Assembly: GCA_020847635.1 (NCBI GenBank)
Contig: JADLBQ010000086.1
Coordinates: 1-64,000, forward strand
Direction of reading: 5' to 3'
From: Bacteroidia bacterium
GTDB lineage: Bacteria > Bacteroidota > Bacteroidia > AKYH767-A > OLB10
DNA: 64,000 bases
Shown: piece by piece, positions 10,019 to 19,787 of the stretch
Numbering within the stretch: the first letter of the stretch is position 1
How the letters are laid out: each line of letters opens with the position of its first letter
The notes under the pieces: model-generated
Database searches by the model: none
What the model was told of the DNA's origin: nothing
The model's input: the letters and a program-made list of their open reading frames with translations, nothing else
Translations under genes and position numbers: made by a program

Positions 10019-10669
10019 TCAGATTTCGTCCGATTGGTTGGAAATAATCTGAAACAGAAATTCCCTAGCTCTGAATAATTGTGCTTTTACTGTTCCTAAA
10101 GGAAGTTTCATGATTTCAGCAATTTCTTCGTACGAATATTCCTTAAAATAGCGAAGCTCCACTAATTGACGATAGCGGGGTTTAAGTTGCTCAACTACTT
10201 CACGCATAATTTTGATTTTCTGTTCACGGATTAATTCTTCTTCAGGTGTCATTCGCTCAGACCTGACCTCGATTATGATTTCTGACCCGTCATTGGTTGT
10301 GATTGTACGGTCGTAGGTCATAATCATTTTCTTTTTTTTCCGGATAAAATCTATACAGTTATTGGTTGCAATCTTAAACAGCCATGTACTGAAAGCAAAA
10401 TCCGGAGTGTACTGTCTTAGTTTCTTAAAAGCTTTCCCGAATGCTTCAATAGTAAGATCATCAGCATCATCGCGGTTGTTAACCATCTTTAACAACATAA
10501 AATAAATTGAATCACGATAGCGATCCATCAGTTCTGCATACGCAGACTGGTCAGCATTATTCAATGCCTGCTGAATCAACTGGTAATCATGAGCCGCTTT
10601 TTCAGAGAAATTCGGTTTCATTGTCTCAGTAACTGTTTTTTTTGGAGCGGCTTTCTTTTTCACTTCCAT
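10019..10669 (-). CDS. ECF-type RNA polymerase sigma factor
   Basis: DADDLTIEAFGKAF region 2 and YSYEEIAEIMKLPLGTVKAQLFRAREFL region 4. Confidence 0.9.
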   Translation of the reverse strand: MEVKKKAAPKKTVTETMKPNFSEKAAHDYQLIQQALNNADQSAYAELMDRYRDSIYFMLLKMVNNRDDADDLTIEAFGKAFKKLRQYTPDFAFSTWLFKIATNNCIDFIRKKKKMIMTYDRTITTNDGSEIIIEVRSERMTPEEELIREQKIKIMREVVEQLKPRYRQLVELRYFKEYSYEEIAEIMKLPLGTVKAQLFRAREFLFQIISNQSDEI

Positions 10670-11787
10670 TTATATTTTTTATTAATCAGGTTCGACAATG
10701 CCAAAATAGGGTAGATTAGTGTAATAAAAGCATCAAAGAATACAGTAAATATCAACAATCCTTTTTCTTTAAGTTTTGCTAATGACAATGCCGTAACAGG
10801 CCATTGAACCAGCATCCGTACTGCAAAAACACCGGCTGCTAACCGGTAATCAGCTTTCAGAATCAGCAAAGCAATAAAAGAAGCATAAAATAAAAAGTGT
10901 GACAAAAAAAACAAACCTAGCAACCAGCGATGGCTTATTTTGTAATAAGCAGAAGTACTTAAATGCCTGCGCTTTTGAGCCCACCATTGAAAAAAGGATT
11001 TTTTGGCTATTGAATAGGTAAACGATTCCGGTTGAAGCTGAATAACAGTATTTGATTTTGTTGCAGTAAGGTTTACAAATAGGTCATCATCTCCTGAAAG
11101 AATGTGCTGATGCCTGGCAAAACCTTTGTTTTTAAAAAACAAGGATTTTGTATAAGCCAGATTTCTGCCTGTGCCCATGTAGGGCATGCCTGCCAGTGCA
11201 AAGGAGAGATATTGCATTGCATTAAATGCCGTATCATAACGGATCCAGTAGTTCAGGAAATTGGATTCCCTGCGGTACGCACCGTATCCAAGAACAATCT
11301 GCGTTGTATCGCCTAACGGTGAGGCCATAAGTGAAGCCCATTTTGAAGATGCCGGATAGCAGTCAGCATCGGTAAAAACCAGCTTTTCGTTTTCTGCACC
11401 TTTAATTCCGATGGCTATGGCAAATTTTTTCCCATGCCTGTATTTTTCCTGCTCAATCAGGGTTATGACTTTTAACTGGCTGTAGGCATCAGCATATTCT
11501 TCCAGTGCTTTTTCTGATCCATCCCATGAACAATCATTTACAACTACAACCTGAAAGGTTTCGTGTTCCTGTTCAAGTACCTGGCTAAGAAAATTACGAA
11601 GATTGTTCAACTCATTTTTAGCAGCAATGATGATTGAAAATGGTTCCGGATTCACTGTTTTCTGTTTTGGCCTGTAAAAGGCAAGTTTGCTGAAAACAGT
11701 CAGGTAGTAAACAAGCTGAATTAAGGCAGCACTGCATGCCACTAGGAAAATAATGCGGATAACCGTATCTTCAGGAAGAAACATCAT
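10660..11787 (-). CDS. family 2 glycosyltransferase, membrane
   Basis: FSIIIAAKNELNNL, FTDADCYPAS, QKRRH, several TM helices. Confidence 0.88.
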   Translation of the reverse strand: MMFLPEDTVIRIIFLVACSAALIQLVYYLTVFSKLAFYRPKQKTVNPEPFSIIIAAKNELNNLRNFLSQVLEQEHETFQVVVVNDCSWDGSEKALEEYADAYSQLKVITLIEQEKYRHGKKFAIAIGIKGAENEKLVFTDADCYPASSKWASLMASPLGDTTQIVLGYGAYRRESNFLNYWIRYDTAFNAMQYLSFALAGMPYMGTGRNLAYTKSLFFKNKGFARHQHILSGDDDLFVNLTATKSNTVIQLQPESFTYSIAKKSFFQWWAQKRRHLSTSAYYKISHRWLLGLFFLSHFLFYASFIALLILKADYRLAAGVFAVRMLVQWPVTALSLAKLKEKGLLIFTVFFDAFITLIYPILALSNLINKKYKWK

Positions 11788-11794
11788 TGATGGA

Positions 11795-11802
11795 CAAAGC
11801 TA
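11795..11802 (-). promoter_or_regulatory. -7 element TAGCTTTG, 7 nt upstream of the GT2 ATG
   Basis: Plus-strand CAAAGCTA. Confidence 0.55.
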
Positions 11803-11828
11803 CTGGTGCATCACTGACAGATGCTTCA

Positions 11829-11836
11829 TACATTTG
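11829..11836 (+). promoter_or_regulatory. -7 element TACATTTG upstream of tgt
   Basis: Perfect TAnnTTTG, about 26 nt before the TTG start. Confidence 0.5.
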
Positions 11837-11862
11837 GCAAAATATCAACAAGCTGTTTTTAG

Positions 11863-12999
11863 TTGAAAACGAATTTCTCAATAGAAGCTACTGATTCAGA
11901 AAGCTGGGCCCGTGCTGCTGTCTTTACTACTGCTCATGGCAGAATTCAGACTCCCATATTCATGCCTGTCGGGACAGCAGGTACGGTAAAAAGCATTGAT
12001 CAGCATGATCTGATTGAAGATGTTAAAGCTCAGATTATTCTTGGAAATACCTATCACCTGATGCTGCGTCCGGGCACTGAAGTTCTTGCTAAAGCAGGAG
12101 GCCTGCACCGCTTTATGAACTGGAATCAACCGTTGCTGACAGATAGTGGTGGATACCAGGTATTTTCACTTAGTCAAACGAGAAAGATTACCGAAGTTGG
12201 TGTAAAGTTCAATTCTCACATTGACGGGTCCAAACAGTTTCTCTCGCCCGAAACATCAATTGATATTCAACGAATCATAGGTGCGGATATAATTATGGCT
12301 TTTGATGAATGTACAGCCTATCCTGCCTCGCATCTTCAAGTCCGGAAATCCATGCAGTTGACACATCGCTGGCTGTCGCGTTGCTGCGTTCATTTTGATG
12401 CACAACAACCATTGTATGGCTTTCATCAGATGCTGTTTCCAATTGTGCAGGGAGGTGTTTATAGTGATCTGAGAAGGGAATCAACAAAAGTAATTTCAGA
12501 TTTTGACCGAGAGGGAAATGCAATTGGCGGGCTGTCGGTGGGTGAACCTGCTCAGTTAATGTATGAAATAACCGAATTAGTCTGCCATGAACTGCCCAAG
12601 GGAAAGCCCCGGTACCTGATGGGAGTTGGAACACCGGCAAATATTCTGGAATGTATTGCCCTGGGTGTAGATATGTTTGATTGTGTGATGCCAACCCGTA
12701 ATGCGCGAAATGGAATGCTTTTTACACGAAATGGGATTATGAATATGAGGAATAAAAAATGGAAAGATGATTTTTCAGCTATCGAGGAGGGGGGAGCATC
12801 TGTTGTAGATGAATCCTATTCAAAAGCATACCTCCGGCATTTGTTCGTTAGTCATGAACTGCTAGCAGCCAGAATAGCTACACTTCATAATCTTGCTTTT
12901 TACAGGTGGCTGGTTACAGAATCACGGCAACGCATTATCAATGGAACTTTTTCCAGCTGGAAAAATGAAATGGTAAATCGGGTTGGTCAGCGCCTCTGA
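11863..12999 (+). CDS. tgt: tRNA-guanine transglycosylase
   Basis: TPIFMPVGTAGTVKSI, LTDSGGYQVFSL, GGLSVGEP, RNARNGMLFT; TTG start. Confidence 0.95.
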   Translation: MKTNFSIEATDSESWARAAVFTTAHGRIQTPIFMPVGTAGTVKSIDQHDLIEDVKAQIILGNTYHLMLRPGTEVLAKAGGLHRFMNWNQPLLTDSGGYQVFSLSQTRKITEVGVKFNSHIDGSKQFLSPETSIDIQRIIGADIIMAFDECTAYPASHLQVRKSMQLTHRWLSRCCVHFDAQQPLYGFHQMLFPIVQGGVYSDLRRESTKVISDFDREGNAIGGLSVGEPAQLMYEITELVCHELPKGKPRYLMGVGTPANILECIALGVDMFDCVMPTRNARNGMLFTRNGIMNMRNKKWKDDFSAIEEGGASVVDESYSKAYLRHLFVSHELLAARIATLHNLAFYRWLVTESRQRIINGTFSSWKNEMVNRVGQRL

Positions 13000-13319
13000 T
13001 TACTTTTTTCAGGTTCTTTCTCAATAATCAGAAAGATATCCTCATTCTCTTTTTTCATCAAGTATTTTTCACGGGCAAACTTTTCCAGTTTCTTTTTGTC
13101 ACCCATCAGCGCATCCAGATCTTGTTTGTTCTTTTCTATTTCGGTCAGATAATAGGCTTTCTTTTCTTCCAGTTCGTTAAGTTGTTTCCGGTATCGGTAT
13201 TGAGTAATCAGGCTGTTTTGATCAAAAAATGAAATCCAGACTAAAAACAGGATAAGGGTAATAACGTATTTGTTTTTTAGGTATGGAAGTGCTTGTTTTA
13301 ACCTGTCCTGAATTCTCAT
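12987..13319 (-). CDS. septum formation initiator (FtsB/DivIC-like)
   Basis: Single TM followed by coiled coil and FAREKYLMKKENEDIFLI. Confidence 0.88.
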   Translation of the reverse strand: MRIQDRLKQALPYLKNKYVITLILFLVWISFFDQNSLITQYRYRKQLNELEEKKAYYLTEIEKNKQDLDALMGDKKKLEKFAREKYLMKKENEDIFLIIEKEPEKSNQRR

Positions 13320-13417
13320 AAGTCAAAATTAAACGCAGCCTGCATAAAAGTATTGGCCGGATGAATTAGAAATTAACAAAAGCAATGTTGGTAAAGCGAC
13401 TTGTATAGCAAGTGCTT

Positions 13418-14452
13418 TTAAGAGGCAACCTGGCAGTCCAAACAGAATCTCATTGTATTCAAACCATCGGCATAGTCTTCTAATCCGGGTTGCTGAGTCT
13501 TACCAAAAGGAATATCACCGGGCTGTTGTGAAACAATGCATTGGATCAGTTCAGAATGATCAGATAGCCATTGTCGGAGTGCTTTCTCATTCTCATAATA
13601 ACTGAAGTGCAGTACTGAAACAGGGGATGCAATGCTCACATCTTCTTTGAGAATTACAAAGTTGTTAGTCAAAAAGCTAATTTTATTGAGCAGGAATACA
13701 GCTCTGTAGTAATCGTAGTTATTCATGTAGCGGTTATGCTGCATTAAACCACCCCACGACTGCAACACTTCAAAGAGGTTATTAAAGGAATAACCTGGCG
13801 GAACGTATAGCTTTGAAACATTCCGGCAACCCAGTCCGAAATAATCCAGAATGTCATGTCCCAGAGCAATCAGCTCTTCTTTGCTTTCCTTTCCGGTTAG
13901 TATGGCAACTCCGTTTCTGTTTTTTCGGATAATATGAGGAATGGACGAGAAGTAATACTGAAAATACCTGGCAGTGTTATTGCTTCCGGTTACAATAACT
14001 GCATCGGGTTTATGAATTTTCTCAACCCACCATAAGGAGTCTTTCCAGTTTTTATAATGTGAGACCAGCAACTCACCCAACCATTTAACAAGGATAGAAT
14101 CATCTGAAGAAAGTTTGACACTTGCCTGGTTACCCGAACTCAGAACACATAATAAATCGTGAAACCCAACAGCAGGAATATTACCTGCCATGATAATTCC
14201 AATATTTTTTTTCTGTGATGAGAATGGACGTTCAGCATACTGAGCCAGCCAGTTCTTTAATTTATTTTCTTCGAGCATGGCAGTAATTGACTCCAGCATC
14301 CGTAACTGATTCTCTGGAGTAAACCAGCTGTTTTTTGAATAGGCACGGCCGATGACTTCAGCTAGGGCACAATCAACCTGGCTGCGATAATTCTGAACTC
14401 CGAGCATCAGTGAATCTCTGAACTCAGACAATACAGGCAGGAGTGATGTCAT
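13418..14452 (-). CDS. acyl-CoA reductase, LuxC-like
   Basis: IIMAGNIPAVGFHDLLCVL, GLGCRNVSKLYVPPGY resembling LuxC/acyl-CoA reductase family. Confidence 0.75.
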   Translation of the reverse strand: MTSLLPVLSEFRDSLMLGVQNYRSQVDCALAEVIGRAYSKNSWFTPENQLRMLESITAMLEENKLKNWLAQYAERPFSSQKKNIGIIMAGNIPAVGFHDLLCVLSSGNQASVKLSSDDSILVKWLGELLVSHYKNWKDSLWWVEKIHKPDAVIVTGSNNTARYFQYYFSSIPHIIRKNRNGVAILTGKESKEELIALGHDILDYFGLGCRNVSKLYVPPGYSFNNLFEVLQSWGGLMQHNRYMNNYDYYRAVFLLNKISFLTNNFVILKEDVSIASPVSVLHFSYYENEKALRQWLSDHSELIQCIVSQQPGDIPFGKTQQPGLEDYADGLNTMRFCLDCQVAS

Positions 14453-14459
14453 TATTTTT

Positions 14460-14467
14460 CAAAAGTA
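14460..14467 (-). promoter_or_regulatory. -7 element TACTTTTG, 7 nt upstream of the LuxC-like ATG
   Basis: Plus-strand CAAAAGTA. Confidence 0.6.
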
Positions 14468-14501
14468 GAAAAGATCAGCCTGTCAGCAGAAACAATAAAA
14501 T

Positions 14502-15887
14502 TTATTTTCCGATACAAAAGTGGCTAAAGATATGATCCAGCAGGTTTTCTGTGGTAATGGTACCTGCAATCAGACCAAGCTGATTCAGGGCATGCCGCAG
14601 ATCTGCTGCAATCAAATCGTGTGAACGGTGGTCTTTTAATCCCTGCAGAGCAGCTTCAAGTGAAGCTTTTGTCTGAATTAATGCTTCGTAGTGTCGTGAA
14701 TTGGTAATAACAAGCGGCCCGGCTTCCTTTATTCCAAGCAGAAAGGGTTCTGACAATTTTCTTTTTAATTCTTCAATTCCTTTTTCATATTTGGCTGAAA
14801 TGAAAAGACCGTTCAACGATTGGAATTTCTTTTTTATATCCTCTGAAACGAGATCTGATTTATTGGCACAAGTGATAAATTCAGTATGAGCAGATGCCGA
14901 TGATTTCAAACTCTGAATTTCATGTTCAACCTCATCAACTGTCATTTCATTCATATCAAAGAGATAAATAACAATACGGGCTTGTTTTATTTTCTCAAGA
15001 GTTCGTTCAACTCCGATTTTTTCGATTTCATCTTTTGCATGACGGATTCCGGCAGTATCAATAAATCTGACCCGGATTCCATCAAAAATCATTTCTTCTT
15101 CAATGGTATCGCGGGTAGTACCGGCTATGGGAGAGACAATGGCTCTTTCATCCTGAAGCAGGTTGTTTAGCAGAGTTGACTTCCCTGAATTGGGTCTTCC
15201 GGCAATTACAACCGGGATTCCGTTACGGATTGCATTTCCGGTTTCAAATGAGTGGATCAACATCTGAATCCGGTTAAGTGTTCTTTCGATGGTAAGCTCA
15301 AGCTGTTTACGGTCAGCAAATTCAATATCTTCTTCGCTAAAATCTAATTCAAGTTCAATGAGCGAGGCAAAACCAATCAGTTCATCACGAAGCAGGCCAA
15401 TGGCTTTTGAGACCCCCCCTTTCATCTGATTCAGAGCCAGCTGATGAGCAGCTTCGGAAGATGAAGCAATCAGATCTGCCACAGCTTCTGCCTGCGAGAG
15501 ATCCATTTTCCCGTTTAGAAATGCTCTTAATGTAAATTCACCCGGATTGGCTGTACGGATTCCGTTGTTTAACAGCAGTTTTATTATTTTCTGAATAATA
15601 AAGGGAGATCCATGACATGAAATCTCTATGATATCTTCACCGGTAAAAGAGTTTGGAGATTTAAAAGCAGTAATTAATACCTCGTCAATAATGGTATCAG
15701 CATCAACCAATGTACCTAGGTGAACGGTATGCGAGTCAATCTGAGTGAAGCATACAGGTTTATTTTTTTTTCTGAAAATCTTTTCAATTACAGGAAATGC
15801 TTCTTTTCCTGAAATACGAATTACAGCAATAGCTGCTTTGCCTGGTGCAGTTGCAAGAGCGGTAATGGTATCGTAGTTCGGAAGCAT
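14502..15887 (-). CDS. mnmE: tRNA modification GTPase MnmE
   Basis: DTITALATAPGKAAIAVIRISG, GRPNSGKSTLLN, DTAGIR, C-terminal CIGK. Start at MLPNYD preferred because a -7 element overlaps the longer start. Confidence 0.95.
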   Translation of the reverse strand: MLPNYDTITALATAPGKAAIAVIRISGKEAFPVIEKIFRKKNKPVCFTQIDSHTVHLGTLVDADTIIDEVLITAFKSPNSFTGEDIIEISCHGSPFIIQKIIKLLLNNGIRTANPGEFTLRAFLNGKMDLSQAEAVADLIASSSEAAHQLALNQMKGGVSKAIGLLRDELIGFASLIELELDFSEEDIEFADRKQLELTIERTLNRIQMLIHSFETGNAIRNGIPVVIAGRPNSGKSTLLNNLLQDERAIVSPIAGTTRDTIEEEMIFDGIRVRFIDTAGIRHAKDEIEKIGVERTLEKIKQARIVIYLFDMNEMTVDEVEHEIQSLKSSASAHTEFITCANKSDLVSEDIKKKFQSLNGLFISAKYEKGIEELKRKLSEPFLLGIKEAGPLVITNSRHYEALIQTKASLEAALQGLKDHRSHDLIAADLRHALNQLGLIAGTITTENLLDHIFSHFCIGK

Positions 15888-15896
15888 ATCAGCAGA

Positions 15897-15904
15897 CAAA
15901 GGTA
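15897..15904 (-). promoter_or_regulatory. -7 element TACCTTTG, 9 nt upstream of the mnmE ATG
   Basis: Plus-strand CAAAGGTA. Confidence 0.55.
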
Positions 15905-15927
15905 TCTATCTGCTGTTGGAAAATTTA

Positions 15928-16947
15928 TCAGAATGGACTACTTAATGCCGGATTATTCAGAAAAACAGTATCTGTCATTGTGTTCAGAAACTGAACCAGG
16001 CAATACTTGTCATAAGCCGTTAAACCCAGTCCGTTTTCTTTTCCCGGTTTTGTCATAATCGGATCCAGTGATGGAGAATGCTTAACCCCGCTGTTGTAAA
16101 ATTCAACAACTTCTTCAAGTGTTGAAAACCGGTTATCGTGCATAAATGCTGACTGTAAAGCAACATTCTTAAGGGATGGAGTTCTGAATTTTCCGAGATC
16201 AGCCGGGTTACCGGAGTTTGCATAATGACCCACATTCACTCCGTTAAAAACAGAATCTAAACCGATATTATGTAACTGGTAGTCAGAAGTAAGAGGAATT
16301 GAATGACAATGAAAGCAGTCAGCTTTTTCGGTAAAAAACATATTGAATCCAATGGCTTCTTCCATTGTTAAAACAGTCTGATGCCGCAGGAATTTGTCAA
16401 ATTTTGAATCACTGGAAATCATCGTTCTAAAAAACTGAGCCAGTGCTTTGGCTGCATTTTCAGCGGTAGGGGTTGAACTCCCGAATGCTTCAAAAAATAA
16501 CCGGGGATAATCCGGATGATTCTGGAATTTGCTCATGTCAGCCTGAAAGAAGTCATTAACTTCAAATCGCATGGCATCTTCCAGTGTTCCGCTAATCATT
16601 CCATTCCATAGAAAATTATTACTATAAATCAGGTTCACATGTGGCATCACTTCATTTGTTGGAGTACAAAATCCGAATTCCTGAAAATGGCAACTTGAAC
16701 AGGACATTGAGTTAGTCGGGTGAAGCAGCGGATCATAATAGAGCATTCTGCCAAGTTTTACCCCTTCAACAGTAGTGGCATTTGAAGCAGGAATTATCGG
16801 TTGAGGAAAATGGGCAGGAATAGTAATTGAATAGGGGGTAGGGTTATATGGAGCCCCGTTAAAATTAGTATCATCCTTTTCTTTTTTACAAGAAGTAACA
16901 ATTAGCAAACTGACAGCTGCTGTGAGAAATATAATTTTTTTTACCAT
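15928..16947 (-). CDS. diheme cytochrome c peroxidase / MauG-like (MbnH-like) protein
   Basis: Two CXXCH heme motifs (CSSCH, CFHCH), lipoprotein-like signal, FRTPSLKNVALQSAFMHDNRFSTLEEVVEFYN. Confidence 0.9.
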   Translation of the reverse strand: MVKKIIFLTAAVSLLIVTSCKKEKDDTNFNGAPYNPTPYSITIPAHFPQPIIPASNATTVEGVKLGRMLYYDPLLHPTNSMSCSSCHFQEFGFCTPTNEVMPHVNLIYSNNFLWNGMISGTLEDAMRFEVNDFFQADMSKFQNHPDYPRLFFEAFGSSTPTAENAAKALAQFFRTMISSDSKFDKFLRHQTVLTMEEAIGFNMFFTEKADCFHCHSIPLTSDYQLHNIGLDSVFNGVNVGHYANSGNPADLGKFRTPSLKNVALQSAFMHDNRFSTLEEVVEFYNSGVKHSPSLDPIMTKPGKENGLGLTAYDKYCLVQFLNTMTDTVFLNNPALSSPF

Positions 16948-17690
16948 AGTGTAAATACATCTGTACCGTTTTCAGCAATTTTAGCCATCAATGTATCATT
17001 GGCCATTGTGTAATTCCCGTCCACATCCAGATTATACAGATGAGGATTACGGAACCACTCATTAATATTCATTTTCATATTCAGTTTTTGATTTGATGTA
17101 CTGAATGAGAAATGTTGCAGTATCTTGATCCTGACCAGAAAAGCATTCTTGCCAAGATGGACTGCATAGCCATAGGTTGATGAAGGGGTGTTGAAATTTC
17201 CTTCCATTTTCATAAAATGGTAGCCTCCGCCCATCATTACCGGCCAGGCCATATTGACATTATCAAGTGTATTGGGCAAAGCATCCGTAACATTCAATGA
17301 TGGAGGTAATCCAATGCAAAAGCGGATTTCATCATATTCGCCAAATGGAATTTTTCCCAATGTGAAATTCATTCCTTTATTTTCAAAATAATCAACATAA
17401 ATCGCTGACTCATCAGTAACCTCTGTTCCGTTTGATTGCTTAAATACAAATTCCGAGAGATAGAACTGCAATCTGTTGACAGAATAGTTATTCCCGGCAT
17501 CGTTGGTATAATCAAAAACATCCTTAGTAATTGCTTTACCATCACATTCAAATGAGAGGCTAACCATTACATTGTTGTTTTTAGGCTGGGGGTCATCCTC
17601 TACTTTAGTATCTCTTTTACAGGAAGTCAATAGTACTACACCGGCAAGAAGAGATAAATAAAAACTAAGTTTTGTTGTGTTCATGCGCAT
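16941..17690 (-). CDS. MbnP-like family lipoprotein
   Basis: Lipobox LLTSCK, 'MAWPVMMGGGYHFMKMEGNF' signature-like segment, overlaps the MauG-like gene. Confidence 0.75.
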   Translation of the reverse strand: MRMNTTKLSFYLSLLAGVVLLTSCKRDTKVEDDPQPKNNNVMVSLSFECDGKAITKDVFDYTNDAGNNYSVNRLQFYLSEFVFKQSNGTEVTDESAIYVDYFENKGMNFTLGKIPFGEYDEIRFCIGLPPSLNVTDALPNTLDNVNMAWPVMMGGGYHFMKMEGNFNTPSSTYGYAVHLGKNAFLVRIKILQHFSFSTSNQKLNMKMNINEWFRNPHLYNLDVDGNYTMANDTLMAKIAENGTDVFTLW

Positions 17691-17784
17691 TCATATTGTG
17701 CTGTAAAGAAAACGAAAAGGAAGTGATTTGGTTACCGATATGAATCACATTAAAGTGTGAGCAAAGTCAGTTCTCATTTTTCAA

Positions 17785-18459
17785 TTGTTAGGTAGTTGCA
17801 GTACCTGGCTAAAATTACTTTTATCAGGCGGTTTTCACCATTGGCCAGGCAACGCTTATCTTTACCCGGTGTTTCGGCTGATATACAAATTTTTTTTCCG
17901 GTTAGCTGGTTGGAAAATAAGCGGATCCATTCCGGACGACCTGAAAAAATATGTTATGATTGTTGCTCCCCATACCAGCAACTGGGATTTTATGGTGGGA
18001 CTTGCTGCGCGAAGTATTTTAAAAATTGATACTAAATATCTGGGCAAAAAGGAATTGTTCAGATTCCCGTTTGGCGGGTTATTCCGTTATCTGGGAGGTT
18101 ACCCCGTTGACCGTGCCAGGAGTACTAATATGGTTGATGAGGTGGTGAAAATTTATGATTCACATAACCGGTTTTCGATTTGTATAGCTCCGGAGGGAAC
18201 CCGGGAAAAAACAGAAAAGTTCAAAACCGGATTCTATTATATTGCTGCTAAACTGAATATTCCGGTAGTCATGGTCGGCTTTGATTATGCTGATAAAGAA
18301 GTAAGAATCAGGGAACCATTCGATGTGAGTGGAGAAATTGAAAAGGATATGCTTCACATTCTGGAGTTCTTCAGTACCGTCAAGGGAAAATATCCTGAAA
18401 AGGGTATTCATCCCGGGTATTTAGAAAATATTAGTTTTACACACTCTTTAAAACTATAA
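17785..18459 (+). CDS. 1-acyl-sn-glycerol-3-phosphate acyltransferase-like (PlsC family)
   Basis: APHTSNWDFMVG (HxxxxD variant), APEGTREKTEKFKTGFYYIA; exact start uncertain. Confidence 0.85.
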   Translation: MLGSCSTWLKLLLSGGFHHWPGNAYLYPVFRLIYKFFFRLAGWKISGSIPDDLKKYVMIVAPHTSNWDFMVGLAARSILKIDTKYLGKKELFRFPFGGLFRYLGGYPVDRARSTNMVDEVVKIYDSHNRFSICIAPEGTREKTEKFKTGFYYIAAKLNIPVVMVGFDYADKEVRIREPFDVSGEIEKDMLHILEFFSTVKGKYPEKGIHPGYLENISFTHSLKL

Positions 18460-18466
18460 TACCTAT

Positions 18467-18991
18467 ATGAAAATAGCTCAAATAGTACTTTCAGTAGTTA
18501 GCATCGTTCTGGCTGTTTTGATTTATAAAAGTATTAAGGACCCCATTGACTGGCAGAAGGAAAAGAAAGCACATAATGCAAAAGTGATTGATCGTTTGAA
18601 AGACATTCGTACACTACAGTTGGCTTTTAAGGTTGAAAAGGGTTATTATGCTGACAACTTTGATTCACTGATTGCTTTTGCAAAAACAGGCAACTTTACA
18701 TTAGTGAAGTTAATTGGCGATCCTGAAGATAGTACCGTAGTTGCAATCCGGGATACGAGTTATGTTCCAGTACGTGATTCTCTATTTAAAGGCAGGGAAT
18801 CCTCAATTGATTCGTTACCGGTAATCCCCATGAGTGACGGAGCACGATTTAAACTCTCTGCCGGAAAAATTGAAAAAGGGAATGTAATGGTTGCTGTTTT
18901 TGAGGTAATTGATACTAAACCCTTCGACCCCAACCAGGTACTCAAGGTCGGCTCAATGACTGAACCAACCAATGCAGGAAATTGGGAATAA
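18467..18991 (+). CDS. hypothetical protein with N-terminal TM and pilin-like topology
   Basis: MKIAQIVLSVVSIVLAVLIYKSI then 'VIDRLKDIRTLQLAFKVEKGYYADNFDSLIAFAKTG'. Confidence 0.6.
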   Translation: MKIAQIVLSVVSIVLAVLIYKSIKDPIDWQKEKKAHNAKVIDRLKDIRTLQLAFKVEKGYYADNFDSLIAFAKTGNFTLVKLIGDPEDSTVVAIRDTSYVPVRDSLFKGRESSIDSLPVIPMSDGARFKLSAGKIEKGNVMVAVFEVIDTKPFDPNQVLKVGSMTEPTNAGNWE

Positions 18992-19787
18992 ACTTCTAGT
19001 GCAATCCTTCTATAGTGATGGTTTTGAACATGCTGTTCATTCACTGAGGGGGATAGAAATTTCTGATTCCCGTTTTTCAATTGTTCAGCTTGCAGCCGGT
19101 GAGCCAGTGGCTTACGAAATATGGGAATTGCATCCGGGTTTTAACCATGAAGAGTTAGTTACTCAAAGTAAATTATTATCACTTGTTCTCGAGCAATCAT
19201 CGGTTGTACTGAGTGGATATAAGAATGCGTTGCTAATGCCGCCTGCTTTTTCTGAAAAGGAAGAACTTGTCAGAGCAGGATTAGTGCAGGCCGAACCGGG
19301 GTTTGAATGGATGACAAGTAGAATTCGGGACTTCCCAGTTTCTGTACTTTTCCCATTCCCGGTCCAAAGTCATGCGTTGGTTAGGAAATATTTTCCAGGG
19401 GCATTTATTACGCACCGTTGTATGGCTGTTCTTAAGTGGATGATGAATCATGATAAGTTAAAGGAGGAGAGCATCTACTTTATTCTTGATAACAGTCAAT
19501 TGGAAATTTTTATCATTAAAAATGCGATACCTTTCATGTATAATGTATTTCCTGCAGAGTCTACGGTTGATACGGCTTACTATATCCTGGCAGCTTTGGA
19601 GCAGGCTGAAATTAATCTACTTAAGAGAACGGTTTATTTCTCAGCTCACCCTGAAGATACATCTATTCTTAGAACGCTGCGGTCTTATATCCCCGCAATG
19701 GTTGCAATTGATTTATTGAATCAATCCAGAAATAAGGGATCCGCTTATCTGTTTCCAGCCCTGGTAAATGCCGGATTATGCGAATAA
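18972..19787 (+). CDS. DUF3822 family protein
   Basis: Position directly upstream of rsmD-coaD and overall pattern match the Bacteroidetes DUF3822 family. Confidence 0.75.
   Translation: MQEIGNKLLVQSFYSDGFEHAVHSLRGIEISDSRFSIVQLAAGEPVAYEIWELHPGFNHEELVTQSKLLSLVLEQSSVVLSGYKNALLMPPAFSEKEELVRAGLVQAEPGFEWMTSRIRDFPVSVLFPFPVQSHALVRKYFPGAFITHRCMAVLKWMMNHDKLKEESIYFILDNSQLEIFIIKNAIPFMYNVFPAESTVDTAYYILAALEQAEINLLKRTVYFSAHPEDTSILRTLRSYIPAMVAIDLLNQSRNKGSAYLFPALVNAGLCE

Noticed and set aside
12293-12694. 133-aa minus-strand ORF inside tgt
   Set aside because: Overlaps the conserved core of tgt; shadow ORF.
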